Below are positions 1-12,044 of a stretch of 64,000 nucleotides of DNA, in pieces (within the stretch, counting starts at the first letter, position 1; the number at the start of each line of letters is the position of its first letter). The DNA lies in NCBI GenBank assembly GCA_003996215.1, contig QJPP01000273.1, positions 1 through 64,000 on the forward strand, read 5' to 3'. The notes under the pieces were generated by a model, which worked only from the letters and a program-made list of their open reading frames with translations, ran no database searches and was not told where the DNA came from. The position numbers were made by a program, and so were the translations under genes. The stretch is from Jaltomata sinuosa (Eukaryota > Streptophyta > Magnoliopsida > Solanales > Solanaceae).

Positions 1-2
1 TT

Positions 3-1303
3 TGATAACGCTCAAAGTACCACTCCAATTAAGAAGCGTAAGCGATCGTTGTCAAATATAGAACTCAACAAAGGTTGGGGTCGATCCCACAGAGAATATG
101 GTGAAAGTTAAGTCTTTAGTGAATTAGTTGACTAATGGTCAATAGTTTCCGGTAAATAAAGGGGGGGGGTTTGTGTGAACAATGTGTAAACAAAACGAAC
201 AATAATGTATGATAAATAATCAGTAGGAGAATGAACTAGAGAAATGTTTACTATGGTGTTGGTAATAATGTCGATTCTAAGCTTAACCGGGTTCTTTCTA
301 TATGTGTGTCACGATGTGATTGAATTAATGGTATCGTCTAAACGTTTCTCAACCAAATAGACGAATTTACTTTTCAATTCTCTTGAACTTGAAAAGGTGT
401 GCTTTTAGATTTCAATCCTAAACATCAAGTAGATTAATCTAGTTACAGCATTAATCATAAGACGAGAGTTAGTAATCTCGAATCCTCGTCGTTAATCAAG
501 TTTCCCGATTTTAATCTCTTTACTCAAGCAAACTTAAACCTAGGCATGTTCTAATGTTTGCAACCACTAGAAACCGTTAAATAATGAATGATTAACAACG
601 TGACAACATATGTATTGAACCCGACGCTACCCGAAATCTATCTCGCTACTTTAGCCATGGCTCCCACAAACCTAGTTGTGGGAGGTTTAGTTAATCATGC
701 TTGTAGAAGAATAGAAGAAAATCATATTCATAATAAAGAAAAGAGATCCTTACAATATAGTGAAAACAATCTTCAATTATTCCAAGAGCAAGAAAACAAA
801 GATCCCAAGAACAAATCAAGAACACGTTTGCAAGACCAAGAAACGTGTTTCTTGCTCTTAAATTCTCTCCTAAAACTATTGGGAGAACTATTGTAAAAAG
901 CTTGACAAATAAAATAAACCTAACATAGGGTATTTATAGGAGTCTAGGAAACAAAGTCCCAAAAACGTTAGGATTCCGCGTAGCGGACTGCCTAGGTGTG
1001 ACGGCCAGGCTGACGGACCGTCACTGGCTTGACGGACCGTCGCCTGGACCGTCACCACTAGGCAGTGGGCAGCCTCCACTTGACGGTCACTGTGATGGAC
1101 CGTCACATGTGTGACGGACCGTCACTCAGGCCGTCACTCTTATCCAGAATGTCTTTTTGCTCGTTTTTCCTTCCGTTTCCATGTTTGTCTCCATTTCCTG
1201 AAAATCCAACATAAACACATCAAAAACGACGACGGTTGTTTGAAAACGTACGATTGTTCTTAGTTAAAAGGAGTCGAAAGTGCCGTAAAATGGCGGCACA
1301 TCA
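3..1303. mobile_element. LTR of an LTR retrotransposon (copy 1), possibly solo
   Basis: The block begins TGATAACG and ends CACATCA (TG...CA ends). It aligns over its whole length, in the same orientation, with 51825-53137, which has clean LTR borders and a target duplication. The left flank is only two bases long, so no target duplication can be checked; the five bases to the right (TTGGC) do not end in the TT seen at the left edge. It may be a solo LTR with an altered flank or the 3' LTR of an element lying upstream. The open frames inside are not retrotransposon proteins. Confidence 0.75.
999..1138. repeat. GC-rich palindrome cluster inside the LTR
   Basis: Repeated TGACGGACCGTCA-type odd palindromes lie in an otherwise AT-rich LTR. 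There are about five TGACG and five CGTCA words in 140 bp. TGACG is the core word bound by plant TGA-type bZIP factors (established knowledge); binding here is inference. The same cluster occurs at 52831-52973 in the second LTR copy. Confidence 0.6.
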
Positions 1304-1562
1304 TTGGCTAATAGAATATTTTGTACAATCATATTTAGATAAAATATCATTCACAATGTAGGTTTGTCTAAAGATGTATTGGGTACAATCATTTTTGTGA
1401 ACTTCTCTTCTTTTTTCTGAGTAAATTTTGTGATGTTATTGTAATGATATCAAACTTTTCTTATTTTCTTCTACGTTTTCAGCATGTTTAGCTTAGAGGG
1501 TTCACCTTTGGATAGTGATTCGTTAAAAAAATAGAGAGAGAGAGAGAAAGATTACTTTTATG

Positions 1563-1690
1563 TTTCCCCACACCCATTCCAGGAGGATCAATAGTGTTCC
1601 CACTTACCTTCTACTGTGACTCGAATCCTCAATCAATTGATTCATAGTCGAGCTGCTCAACCACTTAAGCAAGCCTCACTTGTCGAGTAG
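1563..1690 (-). mobile_element. tRNA-derived SINE-like fragment (antisense)
   Basis: Read on the minus strand this gives an A-box-like stretch (GTGGTTGAGCAGCTCGAC region) followed by a B-box-like GAGGATTCGAGTC about 45 bases on, the usual internal pol III promoter layout of a plant SINE. No tail or target duplication was found. It is preceded by a short (GA)n run near 1533-1547. Confidence 0.4.
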
Positions 1691-1737
1691 TGACTAGTTG
1701 ATTGACCTATCACGGCCTAAATGCCAGATATGAATCA

Positions 1738-2550
1738 TGACAATTATTCTCTCTATCTTATTTTGCAATTTTGTTTATAGTGAGTTGTTCATCTTCGGCT
1801 CTCCGCTCTGGATACAGGTCGATTGACCATCATGTGTCTTTCGGAATTTGCGTTGTTAGCTTCCATGTAACATCTCATTATTTTGATCAAGTAGAAGTGT
1901 TTGGATGAAACTCCGCGAAGTATAAAAATTGAAATGACAAATCTGAATAAGTATCGGGGTCTCTCAGATCATTCCGCCAACAAAAATACTTTTTTAGTAA
2001 TAGAAGTTGATTAAACCACTCAAACCAAAAATAAAAAAGGTTTACAAAACCCAAATCTACTCGTAACAAATTTGATCGTGACAATTATTTCTCTCTATAT
2101 TATTTTGTAATTTTGTTTATAGTGAGTTGTTCATCTCTGCCCTTAAATATATATCGATTGGCCAAATCGTGTTAAAAATATCGTCTTCCAAAATTTTGTA
2201 TGGTTAGCTTCCGTGTGACATTATTTTGATCAAATAGAAGTGTTACAAGAATTGAAATGACAAATCTAAACAAGTACCCAAAGTCTCTCGGACCATTCCG
2301 CCAACAAATATACTTTTGAGTAATAGAAGTTGATTAAACCACTCGACTAATAATAAAAAAAGGTTTACAAAAACCCAATCCTACTCATACCCCCCCCCCC
2401 CCCATTGGCAACCCTAAAATAGCCCTATATATATATATTCAATACCCCACATTCCGCCAACAAAAATACTTTTGAGTAATAGAAGTTGATTAAACCACTC
2501 GACCAATAATAAAAAAAGGTTTACAAAACCCAATCCTACTCATACACATC
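1738..2550. repeat. Local direct triplication upstream of the first NHL gene
   Basis: Three related segments: about 1738-2060, 2078-2375 and 2449-2535. Each carries ATTCCGCCAACAAA followed by ACTTTTGAGTAATAGAAGTT (or a close variant), a TTAAACCACTC word and AAAAGGTTTACAAA. The last two copies are followed by poly-C runs (about 2389-2403 and 2559-2578). No gene is visible in the stretch. Confidence 0.7.
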
Positions 2551-2700
2551 AACTATTCCCCCCCCCCCCCCCCCCCCCTTCTTATTGGCCACCCTAAATA
2601 GCCCTATATATATCCACCCCCACTATTGGGCTGCAAACACCCTAAAATACCCCTATATATATATATATATATATATTCATACCCCACAATTCTCCATTAT
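2406..2700 (+). promoter_or_regulatory. Core promoter region with three TATA-bearing repeats
   Basis: Three copies of a segment of the form CACCCTAAAATA-CCCTATATATATA occur at about 2409-2440, 2589-2612 and 2641-2677. The most downstream has the longest TA run, is followed by TTCATACCCCACA and lies about 95-120 bp before the chosen ATG at 2772, a suitable place for a TATA box with a short pyrimidine-rich leader. The upstream two look like duplicated, possibly spare, core promoters. Confidence 0.5.
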
Positions 2701-2771
2701 TACTTCACTTGCTCCGAACCAAAAAAAAAAAATCAATTCCTTTTTTTGCTTTTCTTGATTTTCCGTCAGCC

Positions 2772-3464
2772 ATGCCGGAACCCCACTTGAACGGAGCTTA
2801 CTACGGCCCATCAATTCCACCGCCGTCCAAAACCTACCACCGCCCCGGCCGCGGCAGCTCCTCCTCCTGCTGCTTCAACCCATTCACCTGCTGTTGCAAT
2901 TGCATCTTCAACTGCATCTGCACTTGCATCTTCCAAATCCTCTGCACACTCTTAATCATCGTCGCCGTAATCGGATTGATCCTCTGGTTTGTTCTCCGTC
3001 CCAACAAGGTAAATTTCCACGTATCAAACGCTTCACTCACCCAATTCGATTACTCAACAAGGAACAACACTCTTCAATACAATCTCAATTTAAGCGTCTC
3101 GATTCGTAACCCTAACAAACGAATCGGAATTTACTACGATTCAATTGAAGCTAGGGCTCTTTATCACGGGTCAAATTTCTCTACTACGAATCTCGACCCG
3201 TTTTATCAGGGTCATAAAAACACTACTGATTTGGATTTGGTGTTTACGGGTCAGTATTCGGGTCAGTTAGGAGGATCCGATTACTATAATGAGGAAAAGG
3301 ATAATGGGGTTTATGAAATTGGATTAAAGCTTTATATGAAGATTAGGCTTAAATTTGGTTGGATTAAGACTAAGAAGATTAAGCCAATGATTAAGTGTGA
3401 TTTGAAGGTTCCATTTAAGTCTAATGGTACTTTTGAGAGGACTCAATGCCATCTTGATTGGTGA
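2772..3464 (+). CDS. NDR1/HIN1-like protein (YLS9/NHL10-like), 230 aa
   Basis: This intronless gene encodes a 230-residue protein of the NHL family (LEA_2 fold). The N-terminus is Pro/Tyr-rich (1-30), followed by a very Cys-rich stretch (residues about 33-52, many Cys pairs) and one membrane helix (about 52-76), then the external domain with the family signature NPNKRIGIYYD at about 113-123 and several N-glycosylation sequons (for example NAS and NNT near 86-100). The C-terminus has FKSNGTFERTQCHLDW. I chose the ATG at 2772 because an in-frame upstream ATG at 2709 adds a basic, non-conserved leader and the MPEP start matches family N-termini. Family members sit in the plasma membrane and are linked to hypersensitive response and senescence; that role is family knowledge. 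The nearest homologs are probably YLS9/NHL10 or NHL3. Confidence 0.93.
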   Translation: MPEPHLNGAYYGPSIPPPSKTYHRPGRGSSSSCCFNPFTCCCNCIFNCICTCIFQILCTLLIIVAVIGLILWFVLRPNKVNFHVSNASLTQFDYSTRNNTLQYNLNLSVSIRNPNKRIGIYYDSIEARALYHGSNFSTTNLDPFYQGHKNTTDLDLVFTGQYSGQLGGSDYYNEEKDNGVYEIGLKLYMKIRLKFGWIKTKKIKPMIKCDLKVPFKSNGTFERTQCHLDW

Positions 3465-3530
3465 TTTTTTTGGGTTTCACTTCGGTGTTCGATATTCGTA
3501 TTAGTGATTTTGCTGGTTAATCTCTCTATT
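3465..3530 (-). other. SINE 3'-end-like fragment in the presumed 3' UTR
   Basis: Directly after the stop codon the sequence reads GGTTTCACTTCGGTGTTCGA then TATTCGTATT, resembling the reverse complement of the SINE 3' end seen at 28430-28465 (…CGCATATCGGACATC…GAGAAACC). It is short and diverged. The rest of 3531-3794 is AT-rich with no feature seen. Confidence 0.3.
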
Positions 3531-3802
3531 AGGAGATAATTCTTGATATTATTAGTAGAAATATTTGTTGGATTATTGAGATTATTATTCATCCATAGAC
3601 ACAATGTGGTATTATTATCTTTGAGTTTTTTTTGAATATTGTTTTGTGAATAAACAATGAGTTTCTTTTATTTCCCTCTCCATTTCATACTATTATTAAC
3701 AAATAGTAATAACTATGGTATATTCGATGTAATTTTATAAGTGGGGCGTAGAAAGTATGGTATCGCATATTTAGTGTGATTTCATAAGTGGGGCGTGGTA
3801 AG

Positions 3803-4270
3803 CAGTGGCGGAGCCAGAATTTTCTTCAAGGGTGTTCATATTTTTAGGACAGGAGTTGGGTGGAAAAAAAAAAATAAATTAATAATTATTTTTTTAACTT
3901 AAAAGCACAGAGTCAAACACCAGATTTTTTTTTTGATTAGTAAAAAGATTAGAACTTTTTTTTTTAAACAACAAAAGAGATTTTTTTGTTGTTTAACAAC
4001 AAATGAGCAGAATTTTTTTTTGTAAACAACAAAAGAGAACTTCCATTAGTTTAAAAAACAAGTAAAATGTAAGAGACCAGGCTCGAAACTGGGTCTTAAA
4101 GGAAAGTTTGCACGCTCTTAGCCACTAGGCTATATCTCTCTTCTGTGTCAAGGGTGTTCAACAGTCTCTATATATTCTAAAATATCTATATTTAACCTAT
4201 ATACTCGGAAAAAATTTCCGACGAAGGGTGTTCATTTGACCACCCTTGGGTGGGTGTAGCTCCGCCCCTG
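3803..4270. mobile_element. hAT-type MITE, 468 bp, with 8-bp target duplication
   Basis: Terminal inverted repeats CAGTGGCGGAGCCA (left) and CAGGGGCGGAGCTA (right, reverse complement) bound the element. The flanks are perfect 8-bp direct repeats GTGGTAAG at 3795-3802 and 4271-4278, the signature of hAT insertion. It has no coding capacity. On the minus strand at about 4070-4150 it carries a tRNA-like A box (TAGTGGCTAAGAGCG) and B box (GTTTCGAGCC). Confidence 0.9.
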
Positions 4271-4450
4271 GTGGTAAGTATGGTGCGTGCGTAGATGGAA
4301 AGTATGGTGCGTGCGTAGATTACAAGATAGAGAGATTGTTTCGATAGACATTTGGCTCAAGTTAAATATAAGAAAATCAAGTATGAAATGGTGGTAAGTA
4401 TGGTGCGCACGTAGATTACAAGATAGAGAGATTGTTTTCGATAGACGTTA
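4271..4450. repeat. Short direct repeats (GTGCGTGCGTAGAT type)
   Basis: The stretch AAGTATGGTGCGTGCGTAGA occurs twice and a third, diverged copy follows at about 4391-4415; the following AGATTACAAGATAGAGAG word occurs at 4317 and 4412. It resembles the common Solanaceae repeat ending AGAGAGGTTGTTTCCGATAG that is also seen at 56465 and 57665. Confidence 0.55.
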
Positions 4451-4455
4451 AGTAA

Positions 4456-5276
4456 AATATAAGAAAATTAAGTACGAAATGAAAATACACTAGTGAAACA
4501 GTCATGCCGAACATATTAGAGAGGAGAAATAATTGTTTTGATCTTTGCTTTTGTTAACTCAATTTGGAGATCTAGGTGGATTAAGATGATAATAATTGTG
4601 AATATTTTAACGTGTTCACACAAGGTTCGGGGAAGAGCATAGACAATCTAGTTTTAATGCATGCGCTAGTGATTATTTCCATTGCCTCGAACCCGTGATC
4701 TATAAAGATAACTTTATCGTTGCTTAAAGACTTTCCTCGTAAATTGAAATTAATTGTTAATCCAAATAAAAAGCTAACATGTTCCTTTCAAATTAAGTTT
4801 TTTTCACATATATGAAGGTCAAGTTGCAATATTTCCGTTACAGAAAAGTTAAAAAAGTGGACCCTTGGAACTGACATTTGTTTAAATTTTGAATTTTAAA
4901 ATTTTCTATTAAAGAAAAAAGAAATAGCTGCTGAATATGGTATAACTGTTTGGGGTCGGGAACAAGTTATCCCGGGATTAGTTATTCCACCATGTATATA
5001 AAACAAAATTAATATTTATCTCTTAAAATAGTAATAATAATAATTATATATTGTTATAGCCTATAATTCATGCTGAAGGTATTGAGATTGGCTGAATCCA
5101 TTGTTTGTATATTATATCTTACCAGTTTAAATATACATATTTGATTTACTTATATAAAATTTTACAATGACAAGAAAAATAGAAATTTCAATGAGACTTA
5201 GATTTTTTGAAAGTTAACATGTTCAAATTAAGTTTTAAACATTAAAATTAGTGATTTTATGTTTAATTTGGTTAGA
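4456..5276. other. AT-rich intergenic DNA, no feature seen
   Basis: No open frame of gene-like composition and no recognisable repeat was found between the short repeats and the satellite edge. Confidence 0.5.
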
Positions 5277-8039
5277 AAAAATAAAAAAATCGACATTTCT
5301 TGTTTCGAATCTCATATCGAGTAAAAAAATCTACGTACGCCTTTTGAAAGCAATGCGCATTATTTAATAGGCCGTTATAGGTGCTCCCAAAAAAATTTAG
5401 CGAAAAAATCACTAGACGAATATATCACAAAAATTTATGGACTAACACACGAAAAAATAAAATATTATCATTTCCTGTTACTGACCTCATATCGAGTAAA
5501 AAAAAATTACATACGCTTTTTGAAAGTAATAGACTAATACACACGAAAAAATCAAAAAATTCATTCACTAACACACGGAAAAAAATAAAAAAATTGACAT
5601 CCTTTTTCGGGCCTCGTTTCGACTCAAAAAACCTATGTTTATCCCTCTGGACCAACCCGCACCATTAAATAGGTCGTCACAGACTTCTTCGAAAAATTTT
5701 GGCCAAAATTTCATCGGAAGCACGTATCGCTCAAAATTCATGGACTAACACACTCGAAAAAACTAAAAAATTAATATTACCTGTTTTGGGCCTCATGAAG
5801 GCTAAAAAAAATTATGTTTGCCCCTCTGAACCAAACTGCACCATTAAATAGGTCGTCACGGAAGCCACCAAAAAATTCCAGCCAAAACTTCATCGAAAAC
5901 ACGTATCGCACATAATTCATTGACTAACAAATATGAAAAAACTAAAAAAATAAATATTTTTTGTTCCGGGCTTCGTTTTGACTCAAAAAAATCTACGTTT
6001 GCCCCGTCGAAATAACGCGCACTATTAAATAGGTCATCACGGACACCCCAAAAAATTTTGGGTAAAATTTCACCGAAAGCACGTATCACACAAAATTCAT
6101 GAATAACACACACGAAAAAAATTAAAAAATTGACATTTCCTGTTCAGGAACTCGTTTTGACTCAAAAAAAGCTATGTTTGCCCCCATCGAACTAACGTGC
6201 GCCATTAAAAAGGTCGTCACGGATGCTCCAAAAAAAATTTTGGTCAAAATTTCGCCAGAAGCACGTATCAAATAAAATTCATGTACTAACACACGAATAA
6301 ACTAAAAAATTGATTTTTTCTGATCTGAACCTCGTTTTGACTCAAAAATTAAATAGGTCGTCACGGACACCCCCAAAAAATTTCAGGCAAAATTTCACCA
6401 GAACCACGTATCACACAAAATTCATAGACTAACACACACGAAAAAACTGAAAAATTGATATTTTCCATTCCGCGCCTCTTTTTGACTCGAAAAAATCAAC
6501 ATTTTCCCCTCCAAACTAACCCACACCATTAAATAGGTCGTCACGAACGCCCTTGAAAAATTTCAGCCTAAATTCCACCAGAACTACGTATCACAAAAAA
6601 TTCATTGACTAACATACACGAAAAAATCAAAATATCGACATTTCCAATTTCGCGCCTCTTTTTGACTCGAAAAAATCCACGTTTTCCCTCCGAACCAACC
6701 CACACCATTAAATATGTCGTAACAGACGCCCCAGAATATTTCAGCCAAAATTCAATCGAAACGACGTATCACACAAAATTCATGGACTAACACATGAAAA
6801 AACTGAAAAATCAATATTTTCCGTTCCGCACCTCTTTTTGACTCGAAAAAATCCACGTTTGCCCCTCCGAACCAATTCACACCATTAAATAGGTCATCAC
6901 GGATGCTCCCGAAAAACGTTGGCCAAAATTTCACTGGAACCATGTATCACACAAAATTCATGGACTAACACACACGAAAAAACTGAAAAATCGATATTTC
7001 CCATTCTGCGCCTCTTTTTGACTCGAAAAAAATTCACGTTTGCCCCTCCGAACCAACCCACACCATTAAATAGGTCGTCACGAACGCTTCCAAAAAATTT
7101 TGGTCAAAATCCCACCGGAACCACGTATCACACAAAAGTTATAGACTAACACACACGAAAAAAATCAAAAAAGTGATATTTCCCGTTCCGCGCCTCTTTT
7201 TGACTCGAAAAAATTAACGTTTGCCCCTTCGAACCAACCCACACCATTATATAGGTCGTCACGGACTCCTCCAAAAAAAATGGGCCAAAATTCCACCAGA
7301 ACCACGTATCACACAAAATTCATGGACTAACACACACAAAAAACTGAAAAATTGATATTTTCCGTTCCGTGCCTCTTTTCGACACAAAAAATCCACGTTT
7401 GACCCTCTGAACCAACCCACACCATTAATTAGGTCATCATGGAAGCCCCCAAAAAATTTTAGCCAAAATTCCACCAGAACCACGTATCACACAAAATTCA
7501 TTGACTAACACACACGAAAAAATTGAATAATCGATATTTCCCATTCTGCGCCTCTTTTCGACTCGAAAAAATCCACGTTTTCCCTTCCGAACCAACTCAC
7601 ACCTTTAAATAAGTTGTCACGGATTCCCGAGAAAAATTTTGGCCAAAATTCTACCAGAACCATGTATCACACAAAATTCATGGACTAACACACGAAAAAA
7701 TTGAAAAAAAGATATTTCACGTTCCTCGCCTCTTTTTAACTCGAAAAGATTCACGTTTGATCCTCCGAACTAACCCACATCATTAAATAGGTCGTCACGT
7801 ACGACCCTGAAAAATTTTAGCCAAAATTCTACCGGAATCACGTATCACAAAAAATTCATTGACTAACACACATGAAAAACCAAAAAATTGATATTTCTCT
7901 TTCCGCGCCTCTTTTTGACTCAAAAAAATCCACGTTTACTCCTCCGAACAAACCCACATCATTAAATAGGTCATCACGGATGACCCCAAAAAATTTTGGC
8001 CAAAATTCCATTAGAACCACGTATCACACAAAGATCATG

Positions 8040-10890
8040 GACTAACACACACGAAAACACTGAAAAATTGATATTCCCATTCCGTGCCTCTTTTCGACAC
8101 AAAAAAATTCAATGCCCCTCCGAACCAACCCACACCATTAAATAGGTCGTCACGGACTCCCCTAAAATATTTTGGCCAAAATTCTACCAGAACCACATAT
8201 CACCCAAAATTCATGGACTAACACACGAAAAAACTAAAAAAATTGATATTTCCCATTCCGCGCCTCTTTTTGACTTGAAAAAATCTACGTTTGCCCCTCC
8301 GAATCAACCCACACCATTAAATAGGTCATCACAGACGCCCCCAAAAAAATTTGGCCAAATTTTCATCAGAACCACGTATCACACAAAATTAATGGACTAA
8401 TACACACGAAAAAATTAAAAAATTGATGTTTTCCTTTCCGTGCCTCTTTTCGACTTGAAAAATTCACTTTTGCCCCTCCGAACCAACCCACACCATTAAA
8501 TAGGTCATCACGGATGCCTCCAAAAAATTTCGGCCAAAATTCCATCGGAACCACGTATCACGCAAAATTCATGGACGTTACACACAAAAAAATAGAAAAA
8601 TCAATCTTTTCAGTTCCGCGCCTCTTTTCAACTCGAAAAAAACCACATTTTCCCCTCCGAACTAACCCACACCATTAAATAGGTCATCACGGATGCCCCC
8701 AAAAAAATTTGGCCAAAATTCCACCTGAACCACGTATCACACAAAATTAATGGAATAACACACGAAAAAAACCAAAAAATTCATATTTCCCGTTCTGCGC
8801 CTCTTTTCTTCTCTAAAAAATCCATGTTTGCCCCTCAGAATCAATCCACACAATTAAATAGGTCATCATTGAAGCCTTCGAAAAATTTCAGCCAAAATTC
8901 CACCTGGACCACGTATCACACAAAATTTATGGACTAGGACACACGAAAAAAAATCAAAAATTAGATATTTTTCAATCTGCGCCTCTTTTCGACTCGAAAA
9001 AATCCACGTTTGCCCCTCCGAACCAACCCACACCATTAAATATGTTGTCACGAATCCCTCAAAAAACTTTCAGCCAAAATTCCACCGGAACCATGTATCA
9101 CACAAAATTCATGGACTAACACACAGGAAAAAACTCAAAAATTGATATTTCCCATTCCACGCCTCTTTTCGACTCGAAAAATCCACGTTTGCCCCTCTGA
9201 ACCAACCCACACCATAAAATAGGTCGTCACGGATGCCCCAAAAATTACAGCCAAAATTCCATCAGAACCATGTATCACACAAAATTCATTGACTAACACA
9301 TACATAAAAATTGAAAAATCAATATTTTCCGTTCTGCGCTTCTTTTCGACTCGAAAAAATCCACGTTTGCCCCTCTGAAACAACCCACACCATTAAATAG
9401 GTCGTCACGAATGCCTCATAAAACTTTCAGCCAAAATTCCACCGGAACCACATATCACACAAAATTCATGGACTAACACACACGAAGAAACTCAAAAATT
9501 GATATTTCTCATTTCGCACCGCTTTTCGACTCAAAAAATCCAAGTTTGCCCCTCCGAACCAAATCACACCATTAAATATCTCATCACGGATGCCCCTGAA
9601 ATATTTTGGCCAAAATTCCACCGGAACCACGTATCACATAAAATTCATGGAATAACACACATGAAAAACTAAAAAATTAATATTTCCCGTTCCGCACCTC
9701 TTTTCGACTCGAAAAAATCCACGTTTGCCCCTCCGAACAAATCCACATCATTAAATAAGTCATCATGGACGACCCCGAAAAAATTTGCCAAAAATTCCAT
9801 CAGAACCACGTATCACACAAAGATCACGGACTAAAACACACGAAAAAACTAAAAAATTGTAATTTCCCATTCTGTGCCTCTTTTCGACTAGAAAAAATTC
9901 AATGCCCCTCCGAACCAACCCACACCATTAAATAGGTCATCACGGACGCCCCTAAAAAATTTCGGCCAAAATTCCACCAGAACCACATATCACACAAATT
10001 CATTGACTAACACACGAAAAAACCAAAAAATTGATATTTTCCATTTCGCGCCTCTTTTTGACTTGAAAATATCTACGTTTGCCCCTCTGAATCAACCCAC
10101 ACCATTAAATAGGTCGTCACGGACGCCGCCAAAAAAATTTGGCCAAAATTCCATCAGAACCACGTATCACACAAAATTAATGGACTAATACACACGAAAA
10201 AATTAAAAAATTGATATTTCCCTTTCCGCGCCTTTTTTAGACTCGAAAAATCCACGTTATCTCCTCCGAACCAACTCACACCATTAAATAGGTCGTCACG
10301 GATGCCCCCAAAAAACTTTGGCCAAAATTTCACCTGAACCATGTATCACACGAAATTCATGGGCACACGAAAAAAACCAAAAAATCGATATTTCCCGTTC
10401 TGCGCCTCTTTTATACTCTAAAAAATTCACGTTTGCCCCTCAGAACCAACCCACACAATTAAATAGGTCATCATGGACGCATTCGAAAAATTTCAGCCAA
10501 AATTCCACCTGAACCACGTATCACATAAAATTCATGGACGTTACACACGAAAAAAATCAAAAAATAGATATTTCCCAATTTGCGCCTCTTTTCGACTCGA
10601 AAAAATCCACGTTTGCCCCTCCGAACCAACCCACACCATTAAATAGGTCGTCACGAATCCCTTAGAAAACTTTCAGCCAAAATTCCACCGGAACCACGTA
10701 TCACACAAAATTCATGGACTAACAAACACGAAAAAACTCAAAAAATTATATTTCTCATTTCACGCCTCTTTTTGACTCCAAAAAATCCACGTTTACTCCT
10801 CTGAACCAAGCCACACCATAAAATAGGTCGTCACGGACGCCCCAAAAAATTACAACCAAAATTCCATCAGAACCATGTATCACACAAAAT
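8040..10890. repeat. Higher-order repeat block (about 10 monomers) in the satellite
   Basis: Diagnostic variants recur in the same order at a distance of 1790 bp: a shortened ATTCAATGCCCCTCCG monomer at 8108 and 9898, AATTAATGGACTAATACACA at about 8388 and 10177, and ACACAATTAAATAGGTCATC at about 8848 and 10453. After loss of about one monomer the offset drops to about 1595 bp (matching variants near 9050 and 10650, 9235 and 10825). This shows duplication of a multi-monomer block. Confidence 0.75.
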
Positions 10891-12044
10891 TCATGGACTA
10901 ACACACACGTAAAAACTGAAAAATCAATATTTCCCGTTCTACTCCTCTTTTCGACTCGAAAAAATCCACGTTTGCCCCTCCGAACCAACCCACACAATTA
11001 AATAGGTCATCACGGACGTCCCCAAAAATTTTTGGCCAAAATTCCACCAGAATCACGTATCACACAAAATTCATGGACTAACACACACGAAAAACTAAAA
11101 AATTGATATTTTCCATTCCGCACCTCTTCTCGACTAAAAAAATCCACGTTTGCCCCTCCGAACCAACCCACACCATTAAATAGATCGTCACGGATACCCC
11201 AAAAAATATTCGGCCAAAATTTCACCAGAACCACGTATCACACAAAATTTATGGACTAAATCACACGAAAAAACCAAAAAAATGATATTTCCCATTCTGT
11301 GCCTCTTTTTGACTCGAAAAATCCACATTTGCCCCTCCGCACTAACCCACACCATTAAATAGGTCGTCACAGATGCCCCAAAAAATTTTAGCCAAAATTC
11401 TAATGGACCCACATATCACACAAAATTAATGGACTAACGCACACGAAAAAATTGAAAAATCGATATTTCCCATTCCGCGCCTCTTTCGACTCGAAAAATC
11501 CACGTTTGCTCCATCGAATCAACCCACACCATTAAATAGATCGTCACGGATGCTCCCAAAATATTTTGGCCAAAATTCCACCGGAACCCGTATCACACAA
11601 AATTCATGGACTAACACCCACGAAAAAACCAAAAAATCATTATTTATCATTCCGCGCCTCTTTTCCACTCAAAAAAATCCACCTTTTTCCCTCCAAACTA
11701 ACCCACACTATTAAAAAGGTTGTCACGGACGCCCCTGAAAATTTTTAGCCAAAATTCCACCGGAACCATGTATCACACAAAATTCATTGACTAACACAAA
11801 CAAAAAAATTAAAAAATCGATATTTCCCAATCTGCGCCACTTTTTGACTCAAAAAAATCCACGTTTGCCTCTTCGAACCAACCTACACCATTAAATAGGT
11901 TGTCAAGGACGCCCAAAATTCCACCGGAACCATGTATCACACAAAATTCATGGACTAACACACACAAAAAAAATTAAAAAATCTATATTTCCCATTCCGC
12001 GCCAATTTTTGACTCAAAAAAAATCCACGTTTGCCTCTCCGAAC

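Noticed and set aside
588..896. 102-codon frame near the window start
   Set aside because: It lies inside the LTR; the corresponding region of the second LTR copy (52430-52700) does not keep the frame open.
4070..4150. Genuine tRNA gene
   Set aside because: A and B boxes are present, but no cloverleaf with acceptor stem could be drawn and the sequence lies inside a MITE.
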